Shown piece by piece: positions 1-9,015 of a stretch of DNA of 64,000 nt. Position 1 is the first letter of the stretch, and every line of letters begins with the position of its first letter. The stretch is from a virus: positions 92,625-156,624 of the IMG/VR virus record IMGVR_UViG_3300042924_006566. One strand, written 5' to 3'. The position numbers were made by a program, and so were the translations under genes. The notes below the pieces were generated by a model. It was not told where the DNA came from and did no database searches. It worked only from the letters and a program-made list of their open reading frames with translations.

Positions 1-395
1 TTGTTGCGTATTTCAATTAATTTTTCAACAACACGATGCAAATCAGCGTCCGACTTCAAATCTTCTCTGGCTAACTCCAACATGCGAATTATCAATGGTA
101 TGTCGAAAGTGATTGTATCTTTTTTATCAGCTTCTTCCGATATATTATGGTCAGACTTCCATTTAGAAAATTCTCCAGATTTCGAATGACTGATCATTGT
201 GTCTTTTGTGACATATCGCGGATCAACACCTTTTGATTTCAAGAAACGAACCAAAGCAGAGCTTTGTTTCCATTCGTTGATGGAAGATTCAGTCACATTT
301 GATTTTGTTGCCCATGGATTTTGTGGGTCCGTACCGAATGTGGTAGGAGGACCCTTTTTCTTCACAACTGATTTGATAATTTGTGATTTATTCAT
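1..395 (-). CDS. Conserved phage protein, partial (3' end outside window)
   Basis: Reading from ATG at 393-395, 131 codons stay open to base 1, so the C-terminus is missing. An AAGG ribosome site lies about nine bases upstream. The start is basic (MNKSQIIKSVVKKKG), followed by a helical segment with LVRFLKSKGVDPRYVTKD and an acidic-basic helix near the cut (IIRMLELAREDLKSDADLH). No catalytic motif is visible and I do not recognise a function. It follows the upstream gene by 8 bases in the same direction, so it belongs to the operon led by the promoters near 5790. Similar small proteins sit beside structural genes in T4-like phages; that link is from context only. Confidence 0.7.
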   Translation of the reverse strand, partial: MNKSQIIKSVVKKKGPPTTFGTDPQNPWATKSNVTESSINEWKQSSALVRFLKSKGVDPRYVTKDTMISHSKSGEFSKWKSDHNISEEADKKDTITFDIPLIIRMLELAREDLKSDADLHRVVEKLIEIRN

Positions 396-403
396 CTTAG
401 ACC

Positions 404-1603
404 TTATTCAGAAGTGCCTGTTTTTCCCATCATTTCTGCTTTAACTTTTTTCATTGATTGTTTAGCTAAGTGTTTGACTCTCGACATAGGAGTATGTTTT
501 GCTCCAGATTTGTCGACCACAGAAGCTGAACTAGATTTTTTATAAGGACCCTCAAATGGCACATCACTCACAAAAGGAACAGTGTCACTCTCGGGTCTTT
601 TCATTTCATTTACTTTTTTTTTATCATCTTCCGGTTCTGCTTTATGTTTTTTAGAATAAACAGTGCCGGTCGAAATTTTCTTGGAGTCAAATCCAGCTTT
701 TTCACCTGGTTTGGTTTTCATTTGACTTTTATAGTCGGGACTGAATGGATTAGCAGATTCTTCAACTTCAATTTCTTCTTTTGCCATTTTCTTATCTGCT
801 AATTTAGCACGAATGCTCGAAACGGTTGCGCCAGTTTCTTTTGGATTCGAAGTGAAATGACTTTTTGATTTGCCATATTGTTTCTGAAATTCGTCATGCG
901 ACATATCTTTCAAATCAATAGAAAGTTCTTTCATCTTACCTTCATCCAATTGTTCAACTTCTTCATTACGTTGTTTTGCATAATAGGCAGCCAAAGCCAT
1001 TTCTTTGCGTTTAGCTTTAGACTTGCCCTTGAATTTTGGATTATCAGAATGAACGAAATCGTGAATCCAATCACCAGCGGATGCGTCTTTACCCAAGACT
1101 TCATTGATCAGTTCGTCCAAAATAGGTTCTTCTATTTCTTCTCTAAACGATTTTAATGTTTTAACTGATTCAGATGTTGGCTTAACACCAGTTACACGAT
1201 GGTGAGCTCTCATCAGACTTTCTTGATCCTTCTTCGGATCTTTGCCCGGAAGTGAATCCATTTTCTTGCCAATATAAGATTTTACAGTTGACTTTTTCAG
1301 TTCATCCAGTTGTTCCGATTCTTCTTTAACATTTCCTGGAACATCCATCAAAACTTTCTTTGAGAGGAACCGATTATCACTTTTTTTCTCGCGACCTTTT
1401 AATGTATCTGTTGTTGTGTTATTAGGATCGATTTCTTCACTAGTTGGTTTATGACCAGCTCTCAACTTAGCCAAATCACCAGCGTCAATCTTGTCTTCTG
1501 GTGGAGACATTTTTGCAATTTTCTTTTGTTTTGTGGACAATTCTTTTTCCAAAATTGATTGGATTGAATCGGCAACTGAATCTTTTTTTCTTAGGTCGTT
1601 CAT
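404..1603 (-). CDS. Lys/Glu-rich conserved T4-like phage protein
   Basis: A 399-residue hydrophilic, probably largely disordered protein starting at ATG 1603 with a GGAG site upstream. It carries a short linear motif EQLDELKKSTVKSYIGKK (about residues 97-115) of the type LDELxxxTLxSYxxKA, which recurs in many marine T4-like phage proteins, and a compact segment near residues 177-215 (AGDWIHDFVHSDNPKF followed by KRKEMALAAYYAKQR) that I recall as a conserved phage domain. There is no enzyme motif. It lies 14 bases after the next gene in a run of similar EE/KK-rich proteins. A role in head or DNA-binding structure is possible but unproven. Confidence 0.8.
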   Translation of the reverse strand: MNDLRKKDSVADSIQSILEKELSTKQKKIAKMSPPEDKIDAGDLAKLRAGHKPTSEEIDPNNTTTDTLKGREKKSDNRFLSKKVLMDVPGNVKEESEQLDELKKSTVKSYIGKKMDSLPGKDPKKDQESLMRAHHRVTGVKPTSESVKTLKSFREEIEEPILDELINEVLGKDASAGDWIHDFVHSDNPKFKGKSKAKRKEMALAAYYAKQRNEEVEQLDEGKMKELSIDLKDMSHDEFQKQYGKSKSHFTSNPKETGATVSSIRAKLADKKMAKEEIEVEESANPFSPDYKSQMKTKPGEKAGFDSKKISTGTVYSKKHKAEPEDDKKKVNEMKRPESDTVPFVSDVPFEGPYKKSSSASVVDKSGAKHTPMSRVKHLAKQSMKKVKAEMMGKTGTSE

Positions 1604-1617
1604 TTATTGTTCTCCGT

Positions 1618-2733
1618 TTAGCAGTTCCACTTGCGTAGTGATTTGTTGATTCTAGAATTTGGATCTTTTGCTGTCTTGGCAGAAGTCAATCTCTTTTTCA
1701 TTCCTGTCATTCTGGCACAAAAAGATTTGCGGCGATTAGCTGCCTTAGAACCTGGTTTTAATTTTGATGGTTTAGTTGTAACAGCCATTGATAACTTGGA
1801 ACCAGGATTTTGGCGTCTGTAACTTGCAATACCTTTTCTATTTAAGCCACCAGATTCAGACTTGCCTTCTTTGCGTTGCCAGGCTGGTGTGGCTTCCTCA
1901 ATATTTTCAACTTCTTCTTTATTGAGTTCTCTAACCGTGTTGTTGCTGGCACTATATTGTTCGCCTGGTTGCAATCTACCAACTTTATTTTCATGTCGGT
2001 TCATTGCAATATGTTTGGCGTGTCTCGGACTCTGAGCGTTTTTCACAATATATTCATGATCAACCGTTTGACCATCTTTGGTGTGTTTAACAGTTACCGA
2101 ATAATCACCTTCATAAATTTCTTCGACTTCTTCGTTAACTTTTTCATTCTTGCTTGCCATATAACCAGCAACTGTTTCCATATAATCAGCAGCCAAAGTT
2201 ACTTTGGATTGTACCCATGCAGGTAATTGCATTTCTGGATCTTTGATTTCTTTACGAAGCATTTCACATGAACGCTGAATTTGATCCAGCTGATTCATGA
2301 TCATACTTCCTTCATCATCCATTTCTTTACCCATTGCAATTGCAACATGGCTTTCATCAATGCTTTCTTTAACGGGTGGTTTATTTGGGTTTGGTTTCTT
2401 TCGAAGCTCACCCTTGGCAGTATAGGCACCATATTTTCTTTCGTATGCGTAAGTTCCTTTTGGTGGTTCACCATGAAGTGTTTTTCTAGGTGTTACAATG
2501 CTTTCGCCTTCTTCAATCCTTTCAACACCTTCCTTTATGGAGTTTAAGTGATCATATTGCTTCATGAAATGAGCATGTTTTGCCATGAATGTTACATGAC
2601 CATCGAGGTCACCTCGCATCAAAGAGGTTTCAGCCGACAGTTTACTCTTTTCGGCCATATCCCTAAAATGTGCAAGTTGTCTTTCTATCTCAGACTTTTC
2701 ATAATCTTTGCTGTGTTGTAGGAATGTTTTCAT
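1618..2733 (-). CDS. Conserved phage protein with basic C-terminal domain
   Basis: 371 residues. The N-terminal 70 residues are helical and charged; the middle (about 125-205) has a conserved-looking helical block containing MGKEMDDEGSMIMNQLDQI. The last 90 residues form a strongly basic domain with NRRKSFCARMTGMKKRL and a terminal KSLRKWNC. This C-terminal block occurs in many T4-like phages as a domain of unknown function (I recall it as DUF6321-like, not verified). The positive charge and paired cysteines suggest nucleic-acid or zinc binding, which is inference. The start codon overlaps the upstream stop (ATGA), so translation is coupled to the nucleotidyltransferase gene. Confidence 0.8.
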   Translation of the reverse strand: MKTFLQHSKDYEKSEIERQLAHFRDMAEKSKLSAETSLMRGDLDGHVTFMAKHAHFMKQYDHLNSIKEGVERIEEGESIVTPRKTLHGEPPKGTYAYERKYGAYTAKGELRKKPNPNKPPVKESIDESHVAIAMGKEMDDEGSMIMNQLDQIQRSCEMLRKEIKDPEMQLPAWVQSKVTLAADYMETVAGYMASKNEKVNEEVEEIYEGDYSVTVKHTKDGQTVDHEYIVKNAQSPRHAKHIAMNRHENKVGRLQPGEQYSASNNTVRELNKEEVENIEEATPAWQRKEGKSESGGLNRKGIASYRRQNPGSKLSMAVTTKPSKLKPGSKAANRRKSFCARMTGMKKRLTSAKTAKDPNSRINKSLRKWNC

Positions 2734-4544
2734 TTCTTTTTATTCTTTTTTATTGTGTAAGTTTGACCTAATTTATCCTTTGGGTTTTCCATCGGTTCTT
2801 TGTTTGTTGATCCACCTAATACGCCACCAACACCCATTTCATTGTCGCCCGGATCCATGTGAGATTCTAAGAATTTTTTAAAATTTCTAAAATTCTTTTC
2901 TTCTCTATATGTCACATCTCCTAAACCAGACATTGGGTACACAGTTCCTTGTTGTCTAGTATCAAACTCTGGACCTAAACTCGTCACATTTCTCATTCTT
3001 TGACTGACTGTTGGTGCATCAACTATACCCCTTTTCTTTACTTTTTCTTTGTCTTTACTGAAGTTGGTTTCTTTTGGTTGTGGGTAGACCTTGATTTGCG
3101 GGGTGCCTTTGGCTTCACTGTAGGTTCTGAAGGTGTAGGTTTTTGTTCTTTTTGGTGCGTCCCACTTGATGTTGTCTGTGTTGGTGTCACTGGCTCTGTT
3201 GTCTGGGGTAATGTCTCCTGGACCTTCTGCTCTTGGACCACCGGTTGATATTTTGCTATATCCAGTGGGTGTTTTTCCTGCACGGCTGGTTTTGTAATTC
3301 TCAAAAAATCTAGAATTTTTCTTAACATAGTCATTTTCCTTCAAAGTAGATGTGGTTTCATTTTTACCACGGTTTTCCATACAATAAGAAGCAATCTCAT
3401 TATAGTTCTTGCCCTCAATAAATGTATTTATTTCTTTATAGGTATCAGTAATATCATCTTCTATTTCTTGATAGGATCCACTGTTATTGATATAGATGAA
3501 TTCATCGAAACAATTTTGATAAGATTCCTTGCATTTTTGTGCTTCCATCCATTTTTCTTGGCGCATCGATTCCGATATCATTTTCGACAATTTCATGTTT
3601 CTTTGTTTTGAAACTTCATTTGTCGTATCAACAAACACCATCATTGTCTGGTAACCGAGTTCTTCCAGTTCTTCTTTCACCCAAATCATTTCTTTTCCTG
3701 AATCGGCCGGTCCATTGATAATTAATGGGCCACGAAGACGGATCGATTCTCTGCGATAATCATTTGTTTTTTCTGCCAGTTTATGTTTATCACAGAGAAA
3801 ATCATATGCTTGAGTGATATTAATTTCAACGGCTTTTTGTTCAGAAATTGCTTCTCGGATAACAATATCTTTTCCGGAACCTGGCCCACCCGTCACAAAG
3901 ATGGCTTTGAAAATACCACGATTTGTGTCTTCATTTAAACCCATACCTTTTCTAACATCATGAAATAACTCTTTAGCATGATTTGGATTTTTCCTCATTG
4001 ACGAGGATAGATTTGCATGAAAAGATTTGAAATCGTTGTTCTGTGCATGATTGCGCATATCGGTGCCAGAAATACCTTTTTTTCTTTCACCAGTCGAAAC
4101 AACTTTGATGCTCTTGAAATTATAACCACCATGGCCAACTGGTGTTCCAGCTTCATCTTTGAATTTGCCATTGTAGTGATTCAATAATCTTTCATATTCA
4201 GGTACGCGGTCTGCACCAGCAACAACCGTCAAATGACTATAACCTTTTTTATATGCATCTGCAGCATGATGCATGATTGATGGTTTCTCTTTACTGGATG
4301 TAATGACATTCGTATCTGGAAATGAACGTTTTAGATGCTTCAATTTAACATCAGGAGAAAGTGGATTTTTCTTTGCATCTTGTGAATGTGAAGCAACAAC
4401 AAGATGGTCGGCACCATTTCGTTGGGCCATTTTTTTCATTCCCTCGACGTTTTCTTCGTGACCTTTAGTTGGTGGATTCATGCGTCCAAACAACATCACG
4501 AGATGTTTGTTTTTTTCTTCTACTAATTCTGAAAATTTCTTCAT
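2730..4544 (-). CDS. Nucleotidyltransferase-kinase fusion (NadR-like layout)
   Basis: 604 residues with two enzymatic parts. The N-terminal 180 residues match the HxGH cytidylyl/adenylyltransferase superfamily: LFGRMNPPTKGHE near residue 19 supplies the GRxNPPTxGH loop, and ISGTDMR near residue 157 is the ISSTxxR-type motif. From about residue 210 a P-loop kinase domain begins (FVTGGPGSGKD, Walker A), followed by an LRGPLIINGPADSGKEM segment. The last 200 residues are low-complexity and phage-specific. The order nucleotidyltransferase then kinase is that of NadR, which makes NAD from nicotinamide riboside, but the substrate here is unknown. It overlaps both neighbours by four bases. Confidence 0.8.
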   Translation of the reverse strand: MKKFSELVEEKNKHLVMLFGRMNPPTKGHEENVEGMKKMAQRNGADHLVVASHSQDAKKNPLSPDVKLKHLKRSFPDTNVITSSKEKPSIMHHAADAYKKGYSHLTVVAGADRVPEYERLLNHYNGKFKDEAGTPVGHGGYNFKSIKVVSTGERKKGISGTDMRNHAQNNDFKSFHANLSSSMRKNPNHAKELFHDVRKGMGLNEDTNRGIFKAIFVTGGPGSGKDIVIREAISEQKAVEINITQAYDFLCDKHKLAEKTNDYRRESIRLRGPLIINGPADSGKEMIWVKEELEELGYQTMMVFVDTTNEVSKQRNMKLSKMISESMRQEKWMEAQKCKESYQNCFDEFIYINNSGSYQEIEDDITDTYKEINTFIEGKNYNEIASYCMENRGKNETTSTLKENDYVKKNSRFFENYKTSRAGKTPTGYSKISTGGPRAEGPGDITPDNRASDTNTDNIKWDAPKRTKTYTFRTYSEAKGTPQIKVYPQPKETNFSKDKEKVKKRGIVDAPTVSQRMRNVTSLGPEFDTRQQGTVYPMSGLGDVTYREEKNFRNFKKFLESHMDPGDNEMGVGGVLGGSTNKEPMENPKDKLGQTYTIKKNKKK

Positions 4545-5734
4545 TTTGATCTTGCTAGTCTGTTGAGTCTATTGAATTCATTGCGGTCATTGAATTTTGA
4601 TAGTTGACCTTCATGGTTAATTACAAATCCCTCAGGTTTCACTGGTTGTCCTTTATATTCATGTTTGAGACCACCAGTATGTGTTGAGAGTGCATGTACG
4701 AGAACATCTTTAGCTTTCTGCAAGTGATGGTGTACAGAGAATACATTTTCTAAGTTTTGTTTGTGTAAATTGGTATGTTTAATGTGACTCGCAACTTCAT
4801 CCTGATACTTTTTCTTGGCAGCATCAGTTTTAACTTTGTCGATCTGTTTGTTGTATTTGTTTTCCAAATGTTTCTGTAAACCCGGAACAGATGGTTTTTC
4901 TTGTGTATCCACAGTTGAATTAATGTATGTTTTCACATGATCACGAAGTGATCCATAGGATCCAGGGTTTTCCAGCGCATCATACATGTAGTTGCCGTGT
5001 GCATTATGCACTTTATTTGCAGCTTTCAGATGTTGCGCATATTCAACATGTTGATTGCCAGTCATTTTGACCTTAGATGTATCATGACCACCCATTCGGT
5101 GATATACCTCGGGATGTTCTTTGAAATTTTCAAAGTTGGGACTGTAGTTTGCAGTCATTGCCTTGGCAGACTTACCAACATACTCTGTATGATTATAGAT
5201 GCCGAATTTGGCCTTACGGATCTTTTTTTCTTCTTCCGGATTGTCTGCGGAATAAGTGATTGTGTTGGGAGTAAACTTTGTTACACCGCCGGAAGTAGTC
5301 TTGTCTTTGCCGGAGAAAAGAACATCACCTTGAAAAACACCCTGTTTTGGTGTAATTTTAGGTAGGTGTTGTAGTGCGTGAGTTAATTTTTCTACTAGAC
5401 CTGGTGCATGGCCATGGTTATTTTTAATATCTTCTGGTGTGTAGTTGATTTTTGGATTCTTATTGAAAGCCGATTTTGATGCCACAAAAAACTTGCCAGT
5501 TTCAGGATGATGACCAAATACAATAGAAGGTGATCCATCGTGTTTCATAGTCAAAGTTGAATCGTGACTACCAGCAATGATGTGTTTGTGTGCCTGATCT
5601 AATGCACCAACGGCGTGTTCAAATCCCCTTTTACCATCGTTAATAGGATGGTCTTCTAGGTGCTCAATATGTTTGAGTTTTTCGCCTTCCGGCTGTTCTG
5701 ATTCTTCACGGAGAAACGAAACGAAAGATTTCAT
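4541..5734 (-). CDS. DNA/RNA ligase-like covalent nucleotidyltransferase
   Basis: 397 residues from ATG 5734, chosen over an upstream in-frame ATG because AGAGG lies eight bases before it. The protein shows the ordered motifs of the ligase/capping-enzyme superfamily: motif I KHDGSP with Lys64 as the likely AMP-accepting residue, a motif III-like VFQGDVLF at 133-140, motif IV PEGFVI at 367-372 and a motif V-like LSKF with Lys380. In this family Lys64 would be adenylylated by ATP. There is no recognisable OB fold and motif V lies near the C-terminus, so the substrate (RNA, DNA or other) is not defined. Early and late promoters lie directly upstream. Confidence 0.75.
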   Translation of the reverse strand: MKSFVSFLREESEQPEGEKLKHIEHLEDHPINDGKRGFEHAVGALDQAHKHIIAGSHDSTLTMKHDGSPSIVFGHHPETGKFFVASKSAFNKNPKINYTPEDIKNNHGHAPGLVEKLTHALQHLPKITPKQGVFQGDVLFSGKDKTTSGGVTKFTPNTITYSADNPEEEKKIRKAKFGIYNHTEYVGKSAKAMTANYSPNFENFKEHPEVYHRMGGHDTSKVKMTGNQHVEYAQHLKAANKVHNAHGNYMYDALENPGSYGSLRDHVKTYINSTVDTQEKPSVPGLQKHLENKYNKQIDKVKTDAAKKKYQDEVASHIKHTNLHKQNLENVFSVHHHLQKAKDVLVHALSTHTGGLKHEYKGQPVKPEGFVINHEGQLSKFNDRNEFNRLNRLARSK

Positions 5735-5779
5735 TAATTTACCTCTAGATATGCAACACACTTTGGTTGCCCGTGGAGT

Positions 5780-5787
5780 TATTTATA
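5780..5787 (-). promoter_or_regulatory. T4-type late promoter (TATAAATA)
   Basis: Exact TATAAATA on the minus strand, about 46 bases before the start of the ligase-like gene. This octamer is the gp55-dependent late promoter of T4-like phages, and a gp55 gene is present at 42046-42585. Confidence 0.75.
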
Positions 5788-5791
5788 ACGA

Positions 5792-5820
5792 ATTATATCA
5801 TAAGAGGTTTAAAAAGTCAA
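5792..5820 (-). promoter_or_regulatory. Sigma-70 early promoter (TTGACT-17-TATAAT)
   Basis: The -35 box TTGACT is at 5815-5820 and the -10 box TATAAT at 5792-5797, separated by 17 bases. It lies just upstream of the late promoter octamer and drives the operon from 5734 down to base 1. Confidence 0.8.
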
Positions 5821-5857
5821 ATCTTGTATTTGATATATAAAAGTCAAAACCTTGGAA

Positions 5858-6553
5858 TTAATATACCTCGGTCGCACCATTTCCTGCCAAAAAACCCACG
5901 CAACCTATATTATCGAACTCCACTAAGTATTTTTTTGGTATGTTTACAAAGTGTGCATGTTCGGTGTCCATATAATTCAATAATCTGAAATTCTCATTGA
6001 TGACATTCAAGTATACATCAATCAACGAGGGACAAAAAGAAAACAGTCTTGTTATTAAAAGATTCGTTGCATCATTTTGTACATTTTGCATCCAAGTTGG
6101 TATTCTTTTCTTGAAAACAAACTTGCCGAAAAGATTATCATAATCTTCTAATCTAAAGTTTTCATTTAAGTTTGTTCGTGCAGAATATTTGAATATTCTT
6201 TTCACAGAATACATCATTTTCTGTGAATTTACACCTTGTTTTAGTGATGCCAATACTCCAAACATTAGAGCATTTTCGGCATGACTTTTTAGACCTTTAG
6301 ATGAAAGTTCTCTGACATGAGGAAAATTATTCATGTCAATAAACAAATTGCAATATCGATTTAGTTTATCTAATTCTTTTTCGGTGAGTTTATTTACAGA
6401 TGCATCACACAAAAATATAATCGCATCAGGATCTTTTTCTCTAATTGATATTAGTGAATCGATTGTTTGCAAAAATCTAACTTCTTCTGAAAAAACACCA
6501 ATTACGGGTTTTATACAAGATGTTACAATAAATAAATTTTTATCTGGAATCAT
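5858..6553 (-). CDS. Unknown protein at end of glycan cluster
   Basis: 231 residues, starting at ATG 6553 inside the end of the upstream gene (ATGA-type overlap). The first 60 residues alternate hydrophobic strands and helices (FIVTSCIKPVIG, then DAIIFLCDAS), as in the nucleotide-binding half of glycosyltransferases, but no DxD is clear. It is translationally coupled to the nucleotidyltransferase-HAD gene and closes the glycan operon, so a role in the same sugar pathway is inferred. Not recognised as a named family. Confidence 0.7.
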   Translation of the reverse strand: MIPDKNLFIVTSCIKPVIGVFSEEVRFLQTIDSLISIREKDPDAIIFLCDASVNKLTEKELDKLNRYCNLFIDMNNFPHVRELSSKGLKSHAENALMFGVLASLKQGVNSQKMMYSVKRIFKYSARTNLNENFRLEDYDNLFGKFVFKKRIPTWMQNVQNDATNLLITRLFSFCPSLIDVYLNVINENFRLLNYMDTEHAHFVNIPKKYLVEFDNIGCVGFLAGNGATEVY

Positions 6554-7581
6554 AGAAAATTTTTCAATAAATCATCATCTCTGAATAAATTTATAGCCTC
6601 GGCCCTCGGAAAAGGATTTCCAGCATTAAAATCATTTATCAGTATTCGTTTGGAATTAAGTAATCCGGAAATCAATTGAATGTTTTTGAAACCTAAAGAT
6701 TCTAACATGGACCGTGTAATGTGATCAACAGATTTAGGTCGAGAAGTGGTAAAAATAATTTGTGCGCCTTTACTTTGATATTCCAACATAATTTTTACAT
6801 TGTTCTCTAAAACAATTGGTGGATCATAATATGTGTTTGATCCAACTCTTGTTTGTGATTTTATGAGTGTGCCGTCAATATCACAGAAGAATACAGGTTT
6901 ATCATTATATTCAAACCAATCTTGTGCAGTACCAACATCAAAATAATTCGTCACATCTTTTTTGATGAAAACATGATTTTTGTCAATCATCCTTCCAATT
7001 ACATCAGATACAAATATTTCTCCTGTATATTTGCATATTTCTTCATACGATTCGATATAATCTTTTGCTCTGCTGAATTTATAACCACCAACACAAAATG
7101 TATTAGAAACAACCCGCTTTTCAATTATGTTCGTAATGATCATCTGTTCATTTGCAATAACAAAGCTTTTTGATGAGAGTTTTTTCAACACTTCGTGCTT
7201 TGTAATGTCTGAAACACAAATATAATTTCCAGATTCTATTTCATGATCAAAGAAACTGTCACAATCTTTGATAAAGATTTCGTCATCGACAATATTTGCT
7301 ATCTTTAGGATTTCATAGACGGTTTCAGCAGGACCTCTCGTTGGCTTTTCTAAAATTACAACTCGCACATCTTCTCCCAATTCATGATGTATAAAATCTT
7401 TTGCGTTGTATTTTTCATCATGTTCCTTTAAGATACCAATAGTGATATTGTGTCCCATCTCCTTATATCTGTAAACAGAATTTGAGAGCATCATATCGTG
7501 TTTGTAGTCAAAAAGAAGATATTTTGGTTTCATATCTGGAAAACGAGTTGATAATCCAGCCGCAGGCACAATAATTTCCAT
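6550..7581 (-). CDS. Nucleotidyltransferase fused to HAD phosphatase
   Basis: 343 residues. Residues 1-225 are an NTP-transferase of the sugar-nucleotide or LicC type: PAAGLSTRFPDMKPKYLL is the G-x-G-T-R-style NTP-binding loop with the following conserved Lys, and FIKDCDSFF supplies a metal-binding Asp. Residues 230-343 are a HAD-superfamily phosphatase domain: FFCDIDGTLIKSQ (DxDGT motif I), FTTSRPK (motif II Thr) and LINDFNAG (motif IV-like). The family logic is activation of a phosphorylated small molecule plus a phosphatase step. It sits beside a choline-kinase-like gene, which suggests a LicA/LicC-like pair for an alcohol or sugar. Confidence 0.82.
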   Translation of the reverse strand: MEIIVPAAGLSTRFPDMKPKYLLFDYKHDMMLSNSVYRYKEMGHNITIGILKEHDEKYNAKDFIHHELGEDVRVVILEKPTRGPAETVYEILKIANIVDDEIFIKDCDSFFDHEIESGNYICVSDITKHEVLKKLSSKSFVIANEQMIITNIIEKRVVSNTFCVGGYKFSRAKDYIESYEEICKYTGEIFVSDVIGRMIDKNHVFIKKDVTNYFDVGTAQDWFEYNDKPVFFCDIDGTLIKSQTRVGSNTYYDPPIVLENNVKIMLEYQSKGAQIIFTTSRPKSVDHITRSMLESLGFKNIQLISGLLNSKRILINDFNAGNPFPRAEAINLFRDDDLLKNFL

Positions 7582-7597
7582 AGTTATTCCATTTCAC

Positions 7598-8353
7598 TTA
7601 TGTTTTTAAATAATTCCACAATTGTTCTATATTTCTTTTCACAAAATTATAATTGAAATCATCTTTTTTGCAATGTACATAAACTCTGAGTAACATCAGT
7701 ATTAATAATGAATCATTGAAAGCTTGTGGATAAAAATATTTTAATTCATCTTTAATATTCTGTAACTTAACATCCAATTTTAGATTTTCATTTCTCAGAA
7801 ACCATTTACATTCCAAATCTTGTCTCAATTTAGCTATATCAAATATGTATGAGTCATATTCGATTGTCACGGGATCAATAAAATAGAAACCTTTTTTTGT
7901 ATGCATAATATTTTCTAATGTCATATCGCCGTGATATAATGATTGTGGTAATTTTTTAGGTAATAATTCTATTAGTTCATCTTTTGTAAATGGTAGATTA
8001 CTATCTTGATTCATCCACATTAACTTCTGATTGTATATTTCCGTGTAGTCTTTTTCTTTTGTATTAGACTTAAATTTATCTATTGTTTCCTTGATAAAAT
8101 TAATCAAAGGATCTGTGTCGGAATGAATTAAATAATTTTTCATGTCGAGACCATGAATATATTGCATATTCATTGTTTGCGAGTCACAAATATAAATTTT
8201 TGGCACGGGAAAACCAGCATTCAATAATGCCTGCATCCTTTCGATGTTTCTTAACACATTACCATTTTTCTTAACATATAGTCCGTGTTCATTCTCCATC
8301 AAATAAACTTGGCTACCAGAATGGCCATGAAATTCTTTTACGATTTTATCCAT
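7598..8353 (-). CDS. APH/choline-kinase-like phosphotransferase
   Basis: 251 residues with the aminoglycoside phosphotransferase/choline kinase catalytic pattern: YHGDMTLENIM near residue 140 (Brenner HGDxxxxN) followed by FYFIDPVTIEYD (metal-binding Asp). The N-terminal lobe has GSQVYLMENEHGLYVKK, containing the ATP-binding lysine. This family phosphorylates a hydroxyl of a small molecule with ATP. Length is near that of compact bacterial members. The start overlaps the upstream gene by 16 bases, within the glycan cluster. The substrate (choline, ethanolamine or a sugar) cannot be read from sequence. Confidence 0.8.
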   Translation of the reverse strand: MDKIVKEFHGHSGSQVYLMENEHGLYVKKNGNVLRNIERMQALLNAGFPVPKIYICDSQTMNMQYIHGLDMKNYLIHSDTDPLINFIKETIDKFKSNTKEKDYTEIYNQKLMWMNQDSNLPFTKDELIELLPKKLPQSLYHGDMTLENIMHTKKGFYFIDPVTIEYDSYIFDIAKLRQDLECKWFLRNENLKLDVKLQNIKDELKYFYPQAFNDSLLILMLLRVYVHCKKDDFNYNFVKRNIEQLWNYLKT

Positions 8354-9015
8354 TGGTCATAATCATCACGAATCAAAGAATGCCATGTTCCATTGTGCGG
8401 ACCTGGAGGAAAAGGATTGTTCATGTTAACATAAACAAGTTTTTCTCCGTGTAAATTGTGTTCATGTAGATTTGCTCGCATCATATCTTCACCTATGAAT
8501 TGATTTCCTGCATTATAATACTTATCAATGTTATTGTAGGTCGACATGTACTTCAACATATTTTCATGCGAACTAAAAGCAAACTGATCATTACCAAAAT
8601 TTCTTTCAGGTACCATTCTACAATTTGGTATATAAAGTATTCGACTATCAAGTTTTTCAAAGGGTATCTTCACATTCAACGCATAATCTGTACGAGACTT
8701 GATAATCCAATCGTATTCTCCTAATATAATTTGGCTGCACCTATACATGGAATATAACATTCGGTATGTAAATTTTGGTGGATGCTTTTGGGGATTAGGA
8801 GTATTAGTGTAACGATTATCAAAATCACCAAGAGGGGGAGTTTCGAATTCATAATTTTTTGGTCGGTATAATTCTAACAGTTTTCTTTCGTTTTCGAATT
8901 TCCAAGAATGCACATAAACATCCACATCATAGTGATCCAAAAGATTTTTCTTATAAAATTCGAAACCTTTTTCAAAGGATCTGGCCTGGCCAGAAAAACA
9001 TAGTGCTATTTTCAT
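8338..9015 (-). CDS. Glycosyltransferase-like protein, SGQ-R family
   Basis: 225 residues. The N-terminus IALCFSGQARSFEKGF and then DVDVYVHSWKF define a family found in phages and large DNA viruses, with a Rossmann-like start. Downstream IILGEYDWIIKSRTDYAL places an acidic R-x-D pair where glycosyltransferases bind metal-sugar nucleotide. The next gene encodes a paralogue with the same motif order, so the pair arose by duplication. ATGA overlap with that gene couples translation. Enzyme activity is inferred from fold pattern and neighbours. Confidence 0.7.
   Translation of the reverse strand: MKIALCFSGQARSFEKGFEFYKKNLLDHYDVDVYVHSWKFENERKLLELYRPKNYEFETPPLGDFDNRYTNTPNPQKHPPKFTYRMLYSMYRCSQIILGEYDWIIKSRTDYALNVKIPFEKLDSRILYIPNCRMVPERNFGNDQFAFSSHENMLKYMSTYNNIDKYYNAGNQFIGEDMMRANLHEHNLHGEKLVYVNMNNPFPPGPHNGTWHSLIRDDYDQWIKS

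Noticed and set aside
3038-3334. 98-codon minus-strand frame in the nucleotidyltransferase-kinase gene
   Set aside because: It overlaps the long frame in another phase, has no ribosome site and shows biased low-complexity composition typical of a shadow.
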